Assembly (NCBI GenBank): GCA_910585215.1 | Contig: CAJUDQ010000003.1 | Location: 96,806-134,818 of the forward strand | Length of the DNA: 38,013 bases | Direction of reading: 5' to 3' | DNA from: an uncultured Lachnospiraceae bacterium | Lineage (GTDB): Bacteria; Bacillota; Clostridia; Lachnospirales; Lachnospiraceae | In this document: piece after piece, positions 1 to 7,158 of the stretch | Layout: each line of letters begins with the position of its first letter | How positions within the stretch are numbered: the first letter of the stretch is position 1 | Notes under the pieces: generated by a model | Seen by the model: the letters and a program-made list of their open reading frames with translations, nothing else | Databases searched by the model: none | Told to the model about the DNA's origin: nothing | Program-made: the position numbers and the translations under genes

Positions 1-33
1 ACACTCTTTCCCTACACGACGCTCTTCCGATCT
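1..33. other. Illumina TruSeq read-1 adapter remnant
   Basis: These 33 bases are identical to the standard Illumina TruSeq universal read-1 adapter, beginning ACACTCTTTCCC and ending CTTCCGATCT. They are a sequencing or assembly artefact left at a contig end and are not part of the genome. Genomic sequence starts at base 34, in the middle of the first gene. Any gene call that extends into this stretch has an artificial N-terminus. Confidence 0.98.
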
Positions 34-34
34 T

Positions 35-1072
35 ATTATTCTATCCTATATTATTGTAATTGGATTGATTGTTACCTGCCTGTTTTATATTATTCCGCAG
101 ATTACAGATTCTTTAAAACAGATTACCACACTGGTAAATTCGGCACAGTCTGGTTATAATCAGCTTATGGAAAAGCTCCTAGAAATGGAGTCAAAACATC
201 CAGAGTGGGATTTGACGGTTGTCAATGAAACAATTCAAAATATTCCTAATAAACTGATGGATTTTATTACAAATGCGATTCCTGAAATCATACCAACTAT
301 CTATTCCACCTCCATGTCCGTTATCTCTGGTGTATTAAATGCTTTGATTGCCATTATGGTCTCTATCTATATGTTGATTGACAAAAATCTGCTGCTGAAC
401 AATTCCAAAAAGATAATTTATGCTCTTTTTGGTGCAAAAAACGGAGATAAAATATTAAATACCGCATTTGAATGTAATAAAATTTTCAGTGGCTTTGTCC
501 TTGGAAAAATGATTGATTCTCTGATTATTGGAATCCTCTGTTTTATTATTATGTCAGTGATAAAGCTTCCGTATGGATTAATGATAAGCGTAATCGTTGG
601 TGTTACCAATATGATTCCATATTTTGGGCCATTTATCGGAGCAGTTCCGGGAGTACTTCTTTTATTATTTGTAGATTTAAAATATGCACTGATTTTTGTG
701 GTATTGATTATCATATTGCAGCAGTTTGACGGGCTTTTTCTCGGACCGAAGATTCTTGGGGACAGCACAGGACTTCGACCATTATGGATTATCTTTGCTA
801 TTACAGTGGGAGGCTCTGTAGCAGGAGTTTTGGGAATGTTTCTTGGAGTTCCTACCCTGGCAGTTTTTGCATATATTATCAGTAAACTTCTCGAAAAACG
901 TCTAAATAGAAAACAAATCTTTTTTTATACCGACCCTGACAGTGGAGCGATGTCCCGCATATCAAATATAAAACCGGAAGTCGTATCACAGGACTTTATA
1001 ACAAAAAAAGAAACAGAAGAAAAGAAAGATTTGGAAAATATCAAGGAAAACGTTGATGAAAACAGAGAATAA
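35..1072 (+). CDS. AI-2E family transporter (5'-truncated)
   Basis: This is a polytopic membrane protein of the AI-2E/YdiK/PerM family. Members are putative permeases or small-solute exporters, with a few shown to act as Na+/H+ antiporters or autoinducer exporters. An extended polar segment near the start is followed by many hydrophobic helices and the family-typical stretch VGVTNMIPYFGPFIGAVPG. A run of GPKILGDSTGL-type sequence follows, then a charged C-terminal tail of about 60 residues rich in Lys and Glu. The frame is open back to the adapter junction at 34, with further hydrophobic codons upstream of the TTG at 65. The N-terminus is therefore missing, and the TTG is probably not the real start. 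The next gene begins 48 bp downstream, so the two are likely cotranscribed. The substrate cannot be inferred. Confidence 0.85.
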   Translation: MILSYIIVIGLIVTCLFYIIPQITDSLKQITTLVNSAQSGYNQLMEKLLEMESKHPEWDLTVVNETIQNIPNKLMDFITNAIPEIIPTIYSTSMSVISGVLNALIAIMVSIYMLIDKNLLLNNSKKIIYALFGAKNGDKILNTAFECNKIFSGFVLGKMIDSLIIGILCFIIMSVIKLPYGLMISVIVGVTNMIPYFGPFIGAVPGVLLLLFVDLKYALIFVVLIIILQQFDGLFLGPKILGDSTGLRPLWIIFAITVGGSVAGVLGMFLGVPTLAVFAYIISKLLEKRLNRKQIFFYTDPDSGAMSRISNIKPEVVSQDFITKKETEEKKDLENIKENVDENRE

Positions 1073-1120
1073 AAAATTTGAAAAGAAACTGTAGAAATAA
1101 AGAAAAAGGAGAAGAAATAA

Positions 1121-2020
1121 ATGAAAAAATACAAACTGACTACAAATGACCAATATTCCCTGTCCGTGCATGCCTTTGACACCAGACATCCAAAAGCTGT
1201 GATTCAAATTGTTCATGGTATGGAAGAACATCAAGAACGCTATGAACCGTTTGCAGAATTTTTAAATAAAAACGGATTTACTGTGGTAAGTTCTGATTTG
1301 AGAGGTCATGGGGCTTCTGCTCCCTGCCTTGGATTTTTCAGCGAAAAAAATGGTGACAAAGCACTGATTGCAGACCAAGTGAAAATTCGCAGATTTATTG
1401 CAAAGAAATATCCAGATATACCTGTTTATCTTTTTGCACACTCAATGGGAACAATTATCAGTCGGGTACTGCTTCAAAAACATTCACACGACTATAAAAA
1501 AGTAATATTATCCGGTTATCCCAACTTCCAGACAGGCACTTATTTTGGATTGTTCTGTGCTTCTGTTATTCAGGCTTTTCGAGGTGCAGATTATAAATCC
1601 AAGTTTTTGCAGAATCTGACGGTTGGAGTATTTAACCGCAGCATAGCCAATCCCCAGACAGAAGTTGACTGGATTTGTCATAATCCTGACACGGTAAAGG
1701 CCTATTTAAATGATTCCTATTGTGGAATTGGTTTTACCTGTTCTGCTTTTAAGGATTTATATCATCTTGTTTTAAAAATGCACAAGCCCAAAAATTATGT
1801 ACAGATACAAAAAACTCTTCCCATTCTGCTGCTTCGTGGAACAGAGGACCCTTGTGTTGGAAAAGACAAAGGTGCCAAAGATTCCCTTGATATTCTGAAA
1901 GCCGCCGGATTTTTAGATATTACTCAAATTGACTATCCAAATATGAGACATGAAATTTTAAATGAAACAGATTCTGAGAAAGTTTATCGTGATATTGTTG
2001 ATTTTTATAATCAATTATAA
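1121..2020 (+). CDS. Alpha/beta hydrolase, monoacylglycerol-lipase-like (S33 type)
   Basis: This 299-residue serine hydrolase has the layout of the lysophospholipase/monoacylglycerol lipase branch (Hydrolase_4). An HGMEEH oxyanion-region motif lies near residue 32 and a DLRGHGAS motif near 59. The nucleophile elbow is A106-H-S108-M-G, where Ala replaces the usual first Gly. The probable acid is D243 in RGTEDPCVG and the probable catalytic His is H277 in MRHEIL. There is no signal peptide, so it should be cytoplasmic, acting on acyl-glycerols or other small esters. The start is supported by AAGGAG about 10 bases upstream. It follows the AI-2E gene closely and ends at a hairpin terminator shared with the convergent regulator. 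The family is clear; the substrate is unknown. Confidence 0.88.
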   Translation: MKKYKLTTNDQYSLSVHAFDTRHPKAVIQIVHGMEEHQERYEPFAEFLNKNGFTVVSSDLRGHGASAPCLGFFSEKNGDKALIADQVKIRRFIAKKYPDIPVYLFAHSMGTIISRVLLQKHSHDYKKVILSGYPNFQTGTYFGLFCASVIQAFRGADYKSKFLQNLTVGVFNRSIANPQTEVDWICHNPDTVKAYLNDSYCGIGFTCSAFKDLYHLVLKMHKPKNYVQIQKTLPILLLRGTEDPCVGKDKGAKDSLDILKAAGFLDITQIDYPNMRHEILNETDSEKVYRDIVDFYNQL

Positions 2021-2028
2021 CTGGCAGA

Positions 2029-2067
2029 CAGGGTATCAAGATGCAGTTATTGCATCTCGATACCCTG
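2029..2067. terminator. Hairpin between convergent genes
   Basis: A 17-bp inverted repeat (2029-2045 with 2051-2067, one G:T pair, loop GTTAT) lies between the hydrolase stop and the converging regulator gene, and overlaps the regulator's last codons and stop. On the plus strand it is followed by a pyrimidine-rich stretch with TTTTT at 2076-2080. It most likely ends the plus-strand transcript. The minus-strand side lacks a good T-tract. Confidence 0.65.
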
Positions 2068-2724
2068 CTCCTGTTCTCTTTTTAATTTATACCCTATTTT
2101 GGGAATTGAAATAAGAACATCCTTCCAGTCAAGTTTTTTTCTGATTTGCCCGATATGATTATCAATGGTTCTGGTGGATTTTGGAGAATTTCCACCTCCG
2201 ACAGATTTGACTAACTGTTCACGGCTCATAATTAAATCCTGATATTTTACAAAAAGTACCAGAAGTTCAAATTCCTTTGGAGTCATCTCAATATCTACTC
2301 CATTTTTAACAACATGATGAGAAATAAGATTTATTTTTACATCTCTGTAACTGTATTCATTTCTCATTTTCTTATTTCTTCTTAATACCACTTCTACCCT
2401 TGCCAGCAATTCCATAAAATTAAATGGCTTTACAATATAGTCTTCAGCTCCCAGTGAAAATCCCATCAGCTTATCTCCGATATTCTGCTTTGCTGTTATA
2501 AAAATAACAGGAACATCCTTTCCTGAAATTTTTTCCATAACCTGAAAACCATCCATTTCGGGCAGCATAATATCCAAAAGAATCAAATCATAATAATTTC
2601 TCTGAACACGCTCTATTGCCATAAGCCCTGAATAACATATTTCCGTATGATAATCATTTAAGGATAGTATTTCTCTGACAGCATCTGCAATATTTTCATC
2701 ATCTTCAATAATTAGTATCTCCAT
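2047..2724 (-). CDS. OmpR/PhoB-family response regulator, orphan
   Basis: This 225-residue two-component regulator has an N-terminal receiver with the acidic pair D8/D9, phospho-acceptor D51 in LLLDIMLPEMDG, a Thr in FITAK and Lys in YIVKPF. A C-terminal winged helix follows (MTPKEFELL, then RTIDNHIGQIRKKL near residues 148-215). Phosphorylation should control DNA binding at target promoters. The start has GAGGATG a few bases upstream. A plausible sigma-A promoter lies at about 2738-2775 on the minus strand, with TTGCAA and TATTAT spaced 18 bases apart. No histidine kinase is next to it, so its partner must be encoded elsewhere or it acts alone. Its targets are unknown. Confidence 0.92.
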   Translation of the reverse strand: MEILIIEDDENIADAVREILSLNDYHTEICYSGLMAIERVQRNYYDLILLDIMLPEMDGFQVMEKISGKDVPVIFITAKQNIGDKLMGFSLGAEDYIVKPFNFMELLARVEVVLRRNKKMRNEYSYRDVKINLISHHVVKNGVDIEMTPKEFELLVLFVKYQDLIMSREQLVKSVGGGNSPKSTRTIDNHIGQIRKKLDWKDVLISIPKIGYKLKREQEQGIEMQ

Positions 2725-3094
2725 AACAGCATCCTCGATTTTTTGTATAATATATGTCCACAGTGTATGATTGCAATGTATGAATTACAATAATTTTATC
2801 AAACCATGCCGATAAATGCAATTAAATATTAAATTAGAATTACTGTATCAAACTAATTATTTTACTTTCCATCTTTTTTGTTATTTTATCAAGCAATGTT
2901 TTTAATGTTTCTTGAAAAAAATATACAAGAACAATTGTTTTCCACCTTGTATCTATTTGTTCAGAAACTTTTTCATAAAACTGTTTATCCAATCTGTTAT
3001 TCATAATTTTTATTATCAGATTTATTTTTTATAAAACATTTTTCGGCTTACCTTACTTATAATGAATAGTTAAAACATTTCTAATTAATAGTTC
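2725..3094. other. AT-rich intergenic region
   Basis: This very AT-rich stretch separates the orphan regulator from the terminator of the M56/BlaI operon. It contains the regulator's likely promoter (about 2738-2775, minus strand) and one short unsupported ORF (2840-3004, minus). I see no RNA gene, riboswitch or repeat in it. Confidence 0.6.
2840..3004 (-). CDS. Possible 54-residue small basic protein
   Basis: An ATG-to-TAA frame of 54 codons encodes a lysine-rich, possibly amphipathic peptide that starts MNNRLDKQFYEKV and ends MESKIISLIQ. It matches no family I recognise. There is no Shine-Dalgarno sequence in the 20 bases before the ATG, which argues against it because almost every other gene here has a strong one. 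I list it only because it fills an otherwise empty 490-bp gap and its composition is protein-like. Confidence 0.2.
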   Translation of the reverse strand: MNNRLDKQFYEKVSEQIDTRWKTIVLVYFFQETLKTLLDKITKKMESKIISLIQ

Positions 3095-3125
3095 CAAAAG
3101 AAAACCCGTATTATAACAATACAAG
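3095..3125 (-). terminator. Intrinsic terminator of the BlaI/M56 operon
   Basis: Read on the minus strand, an 8-bp stem (3125-3118 with 3112-3105, two G:T pairs, loop GTTAT) is followed at once by TTTTCTTTT. It sits about 95 bp past the stop of the small secreted protein and would end the three-gene operon. Confidence 0.6.
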
Positions 3126-3217
3126 CTTTCTTTCAGATAAAACCGGATTACTGTATGATTTTTATCAACAAAGTTTTACCCCAGATTCTTTTTTCTATAC
3201 TCCAGTTTAGCATTATT

Positions 3218-3466
3218 TTATGCGCAAAGTATCCAGTCTGTCAGCCATACTTGATTTGTAGCATCATACAATCTCATATATCTCTTTCCGTTTTCTTCTT
3301 TATAAACCCATACCTTTTTAGGGCTTCTGACACTGATAGAATTATTTTCTGCAACAACATCTGTAGGTACAGTATCTGCCTTTACATCTTTTACACTGCC
3401 AACATTTATAATGGATACTGCCGCCATTCCAGCTATCATACCCTGTAAAATTTTCTTTTTACTCAT
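3218..3466 (-). CDS. Small secreted protein of the M56/BlaI operon
   Basis: This 82-residue protein has a clear signal peptide: a KKK start, a hydrophobic core (MIAGMAAVSIINVG) and a likely cleavage site at VKA-DT near residue 31. The mature part of about 50 residues contains KKVWVYKEENGKRYMRLYD and ends NQVWLTDWILCA, with a single Cys next to the end. Its start overlaps the end of the peptidase gene by 8 bp, which indicates translational coupling. The function is unknown. Because it is coupled to a membrane metallopeptidase, I infer that it is a ligand, substrate or accessory of that protein; the sequence does not prove this. Confidence 0.75.
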   Translation of the reverse strand: MSKKKILQGMIAGMAAVSIINVGSVKDVKADTVPTDVVAENNSISVRSPKKVWVYKEENGKRYMRLYDATNQVWLTDWILCA

Positions 3467-4586
3467 TTTCCTTTGCCTCCTGTAAAGTATTATAAATGAT
3501 TACGTTTTCAAATCCCTCTGTATTTTCTACTGTTATAGCATATTCTCCATATACATAAACATCATATTTCTTTTTGTTTTTTACCAGATATGTATTTTCA
3601 TCTGTGAGCATTTCGCCCTCTTCCTGAATATTTTTATAAGTATATGGCTCAATAACAACGGTAGAGGTCAAAAACAATATTCCAAAAGTCAGAATACAAA
3701 ACACGGCCTGCTGCCATCTGTGATATTTTCTGTCTTTCAGAAGAGTCATTCGTCTTTTTAGTTCACTATCTTTTCTTCTCTTAAATGAAACACAAAAATC
3801 AAACTCTTTCCCCCTTGCCTGAACTGCGGTATCCTTTAGAGCCTGCATATATTCGATTTCTTCCTCTTCTGACAATTTTGCAACAATTCTCATATCATTG
3901 CGCATCTCTATCAGTTGAAAAAGCTCTTTTCTCAGATAACGAAATATCGGATTCCACCAGAACATAATACAAAGCATATCAATTAATACCTTCCATATAA
4001 TGTCTCTGTTTTTTACATGCATAAACTCATGCAGAAAAATATAATAAAACTGCTTTTCAGGATAATCCATTTCTGGCAGAATCAGACAGGGATGGCTTAT
4101 TCCCATTACACATGGTGAAAAAAATCCCTGACTATATACCAGCTTTATCTTATCCAGATTTTCAAATTCTGTACGATTTAAATGATATTTCTCCAAAATT
4201 AATTCCCATTTTTCTTCTGGCAGCAGTTTAGTATATCGAAGTATACTTCTATACTTCAATATACTATGTGCCAATCCCAACAGGATGCCAATTGCCCATA
4301 CTGTTATCAGTACATGCCAGACCATTATTTGAATATTTTGCGAAAACACAGGATACAGAAAAAATGTCATAATAAAGCTCAACGTATCCTCTATCCATAT
4401 ACTGTGTGTATATGAGAACTCAAATGGAACAAACATCCGCAATATCATCGTCAGCATTATAAAAATCATACATTCCGGTCCCATCCTACAGATAATACTG
4501 TCCTTCTTTGCCAGAATACATATACAAATAATAAGCAATGAATCCAACAGACAGGCAGTCACTATCGAAGTGATGGAAAGGTTCAT
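3459..4586 (-). CDS. M56 family membrane metallopeptidase (BlaR1/MecR1-like, no sensor domain)
   Basis: This 375-residue integral membrane zinc protease is related to the protease half of BlaR1/MecR1. Several N-terminal membrane helices precede a cytoplasmic loop with the zinc motif H186-E-F-M-H190, followed by VKNRD. A further helix (near residue 300) leads to an extracellular tail of about 65 residues. Classical BlaR1 is about 585 residues and ends in a penicillin-binding sensor; that domain is absent here, so beta-lactam sensing is not expected. In the family model the activated protease relieves repression by the BlaI-type partner, which is encoded just upstream (stop 4639, start 4586). 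The signal sensed here is unknown. The coupled downstream gene encodes a small secreted protein. Confidence 0.88.
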   Translation of the reverse strand: MNLSITSIVTACLLDSLLIICICILAKKDSIICRMGPECMIFIMLTMILRMFVPFEFSYTHSIWIEDTLSFIMTFFLYPVFSQNIQIMVWHVLITVWAIGILLGLAHSILKYRSILRYTKLLPEEKWELILEKYHLNRTEFENLDKIKLVYSQGFFSPCVMGISHPCLILPEMDYPEKQFYYIFLHEFMHVKNRDIIWKVLIDMLCIMFWWNPIFRYLRKELFQLIEMRNDMRIVAKLSEEEEIEYMQALKDTAVQARGKEFDFCVSFKRRKDSELKRRMTLLKDRKYHRWQQAVFCILTFGILFLTSTVVIEPYTYKNIQEEGEMLTDENTYLVKNKKKYDVYVYGEYAITVENTEGFENVIIYNTLQEAKENE

Positions 4587-4638
4587 TTTGATTTTCTCCT
4601 GTTTTTATCTTTTTCCCGTTTTTATCCTTTTTTCGTTT

Positions 4639-5064
4639 TTATTTTTCTCCTTTTTTCATCTGCTTCTTCTTTTCATCTATAATTTTCTGAAGCTCATCCA
4701 TCTCCTCTGCCTCTATATTTTTTGCATTTTCACTTCCCAAAAATGCCGCTGCAATTCCTGCCGTATGACATCTTGTGCCATATACTGCCTCCTGCATTCT
4801 GCTGAATTCAGAAGCAAGAAACTCTTTCTGACTAAAACATGGAGAAAATGTTCTGGCATATACATTCGCTACAGGAACATGTTTGCCAACTTCTATTGCC
4901 TCCTTGGAAAGCATATGCTTTACTGCCTGTGCAACTGAAGCTGTGCTGATCTTTTTCTCTTCAATGCATGCTGTGATTTCCTGTATGGTCAGTCCTCTGT
5001 CATGCTGCCACAGCACCTTCATAATTATTGTTTCTAAATCTGTTAATCTTGGTATATTACTCAT
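4639..5064 (-). CDS. BlaI/MecI/CopY family transcriptional repressor
   Basis: This winged-helix repressor (141 residues from the start chosen here) has the family pattern LTDLETIIMKVLWQHD near the N-terminus. A recognition region (ISTASVAQAVKHML) follows, and the C-terminal part is charged and probably dimerises. I place the start at the ATG at 5064 (MSNIPRLTD) because AAAGGAATGG precedes it at good spacing; the longer frame from 5118 has no such site. It is the first gene of an operon with the M56 peptidase and the small secreted protein. The family repressor normally represses its own operon and is removed by proteolysis. The C-terminus is lysine-rich (KKKQMKKGEK). Confidence 0.88.
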   Translation of the reverse strand: MSNIPRLTDLETIIMKVLWQHDRGLTIQEITACIEEKKISTASVAQAVKHMLSKEAIEVGKHVPVANVYARTFSPCFSQKEFLASEFSRMQEAVYGTRCHTAGIAAAFLGSENAKNIEAEEMDELQKIIDEKKKQMKKGEK

Positions 5065-5330
5065 CTTTTTACCATTCCTTTCCTTTGCTTTATTTTTTTG
5101 TTGTCCCAAATCATGCAACTGACGTCTGTGTCAATATGTAACCAGTCGGCAGTCAATTATAATAGTTTCATTTCTTTTTCACTACCCCCTTTAAGAAAAT
5201 TTTCAGCGTTCCATACTTATTATATACTCAATTCTTTATTTATGTCAATATTTTTTTTTGATAAATATATCGCCCATGTTTTGTCATTTATTATCTGAAT
5301 TTTTCCATGCATATTATTTTGCAGCATTAT
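5065..5330 (-). promoter_or_regulatory. Upstream region of the BlaI/M56 operon
   Basis: On the minus strand this gap carries a TATAAT hexamer near 5156-5162, with TTGACT and TTGACA-like hexamers further in (about 5120-5155). Imperfect inverted segments (ACTGCCG and ACGTCAGT) lie around 5110-5155, where a BlaI operator would be expected. I do not see a clean TACA-N-TGTA dyad, so the operator is only a suggestion. No ORF in the gap is convincing. Confidence 0.35.
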
Positions 5331-5386
5331 CAAAAAAACAGAAAGCCCTATATCCATTTATTGGAATTATACAGCTTTCTGTTTTT
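5331..5386. terminator. Intrinsic terminator after the ferritin-like gene
   Basis: A perfect 8-bp stem (CAGAAAGC at 5339-5346 with GCTTTCTG at 5374-5381) encloses a partly pairing 27-base loop. On the minus strand it runs into seven consecutive T. On the plus strand it is followed by TTTTT, so it may work in both directions. It lies about 40 bp after the stop of the ferritin-like gene. Confidence 0.8.
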
Positions 5387-5421
5387 ATACAGTTTTTGTC
5401 TTATTTTTTGTGGATAACTGT

Positions 5422-5973
5422 TTATGATAGTTCTTTTATCAAAATTTGAAGCAGCATAATATGATATTCCTCATCCAGAATAATTCTTTCCAATATATTT
5501 TTGATACACTCATCATTTATCATCTGAATATGCATTCTGTATTGGCTCACTGCTCCTTTTTCAGCTTCTATATCAGCCAGCAGCATTTTCTGCGGATTTT
5601 TTGGAATTGTTAAATATTCCGGAGTCCACATTTTCTGTCTTCCATTTTGCTGTCTTGCTATAAAATCAACTGTTCCACCAAGCAAAGAAATAAGTTCTCC
5701 CAATTTTTGCAGATGCATCATCTCGGCTACAGCAATTCCCAAAACAGTCTTTGCCAGAGAACAATCCTTTGCAGACAGACAACTTTCATTGTTAATATAT
5801 TGAGTAATTGCAGACAGTTCAGATACAGAACCACAATAGTCGATACTAAGCAGATTTGCATAAGCCTGATTCCTCTCCTTTACCTGAATCTGCGGATAAG
5901 GTAAATCCACCATAATCGGTTTAATACCGGCAAAACTGCAGGTATTAACAATAGGACTTGCTTTTTCTTCCAT
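5422..5973 (-). CDS. Ferritin-like di-metal protein
   Basis: This 183-residue protein looks like a four-helix-bundle ferritin/rubrerythrin/manganese-catalase relative of the type common in clostridia. Candidate metal ligands occur in the expected helical pattern: E52 (SEL), E84 and H87 (EMMH), E136 or E138, and E168 and H171 (EEYH). The N-terminal third contains the motif PYPQIQVKERN. A redox role such as peroxide detoxification or metal storage is expected for the family, but the reaction is not proven. AGGAG precedes the start by about 11 bases. A stress-type SDR oxidoreductase is encoded upstream on the same strand, with 171 bp between them, enough for a separate promoter. A strong terminator follows. 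Confidence 0.78.
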   Translation of the reverse strand: MEEKASPIVNTCSFAGIKPIMVDLPYPQIQVKERNQAYANLLSIDYCGSVSELSAITQYINNESCLSAKDCSLAKTVLGIAVAEMMHLQKLGELISLLGGTVDFIARQQNGRQKMWTPEYLTIPKNPQKMLLADIEAEKGAVSQYRMHIQMINDECIKNILERIILDEEYHIMLLQILIKELS

Positions 5974-6144
5974 TTTTTGTTATCTCCTGATATTTATTCT
6001 ATAGAGATAATATATTTGTGTATTTGAATAATATGCTTTTTGCATCCAAACTTTTTATTTTCTGACAGATTTGTCCAATGTGATAAGCAGCGTTCTTTGT
6101 ACTGTTACATATATTACATTATATGGCAGTATAGATATCTTTTA

Positions 6145-7044
6145 TCAGGAACCGACGATTGTTCCCCCATTCGGGTGAAGCACCTGTCCTGTCATATAGC
6201 TTGCATCGGACGATGCAAGAAATACATAACACGGCGAAACTTCACATGGCTGTCCTGCTCGTTTCATTGGAACTTTTGATGTCCCGCTTCCAAATGTTTT
6301 TACCTCCTCTGCCGAATACGATGCCGGAATAAGTGGTGTCCATATTGGTCCAGGTGCTACGGCGTTTACCCTGATTCCTTTTTCGGCAAGAGACAGTGAA
6401 AGAGACCTTGTCAAAGCTACAATTGCTCCCTTTGTAGAGCTGTAATCTATCAAATCCTTATTGCCCTCATATGCTGTGACAGAAGCCGTATTTATAATAC
6501 AATCCCCTTTTTTCATATATGGCAACGCATATTGAATCAAATAAAAGAAAGAAAATACATTATTTCTGAACGTAAATTCAAGCTGCTCATGTGAAATATC
6601 AAGAATACTTCTCTGTATATACTGAACTGCATGGTTATTGACAAGAATATCCAGCCTTCCAAAGCAGTCCACTGTTTTCTCCACACATTGTTTTGCAAAA
6701 TCAGGATTTTTCAAATCACCCTTTAGCAATAAATATTTTCCGCCTAATTCCTCAATTCTTTTTGCAGTATCTCTGGCATCACATTCTTCATCATAATATA
6801 CAATTGATACACAGGCGCCTTCTTTTACAAAATCATAGGCAACAGCCCTTCCTATGCCACTGTCCCCTCCTGTAATCAATGCAACTTTATTTTCAAGCCT
6901 TTGATATGATTTACAACATTCAGACATGGGCAGGGGAGTCATAATATATTCAAGCCCTGGCTGTGTGTCTTGATGCTGTGGCGGAAACGATGTCGGAAAT
7001 GGGGTACAACCTGCAACCTTACTATAATTTTCATTTTGATTCAT
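6145..7044 (-). CDS. SDR family oxidoreductase (YhdF/YghA-like)
   Basis: This 299-residue NAD(P)-dependent short-chain dehydrogenase belongs to the extended-N-terminus group that includes stress-related YhdF and YghA. The first 50 residues are the proline- and glutamine-rich leader typical of the group (PPQHQDTQPGLE). The nucleotide-binding motif TGGDSGIG is at 58-65 and NNHA replaces NNAG near 136. The catalytic residues are S188, Y201 and K205 (YSSTK), and the C-terminus reads GQVLHPNGG. AGGAGG lies upstream of the ATG. It is flanked by a ferritin-like gene and a hemerythrin fusion, which fits an oxygen or oxidative-stress context, though that is inference. The physiological substrate is unknown. 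Confidence 0.9.
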   Translation of the reverse strand: MNQNENYSKVAGCTPFPTSFPPQHQDTQPGLEYIMTPLPMSECCKSYQRLENKVALITGGDSGIGRAVAYDFVKEGACVSIVYYDEECDARDTAKRIEELGGKYLLLKGDLKNPDFAKQCVEKTVDCFGRLDILVNNHAVQYIQRSILDISHEQLEFTFRNNVFSFFYLIQYALPYMKKGDCIINTASVTAYEGNKDLIDYSSTKGAIVALTRSLSLSLAEKGIRVNAVAPGPIWTPLIPASYSAEEVKTFGSGTSKVPMKRAGQPCEVSPCYVFLASSDASYMTGQVLHPNGGTIVGS

Positions 7045-7158
7045 AGCCTAAATCCTCCTGATAGTATACTATGCAGAAGATTTCACCATGTTATCAAAAA
7101 TCTCTTTTATCTATCAAATAATTTCTCACAAAACCCGACCATTTTTGGTTCCATATCT

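Noticed and set aside
3155..3448. 97-codon plus-strand frame over the small secreted protein
   Set aside because: It is the antisense shadow of the minus-strand gene, has no ribosome site and shows no protein-like pattern.
4570..4938. 122-codon plus-strand frame rich in Phe and Leu across the BlaI gene
   Set aside because: It is antisense to the BlaI and M56 genes; its hydrophobicity comes from T-rich codons opposite lysine-rich coding sequence.
3459..5064. Beta-lactam resistance regulator (blaR1-blaI)
   Set aside because: The membrane peptidase lacks the penicillin-binding sensor domain, and no beta-lactamase gene is in the window.
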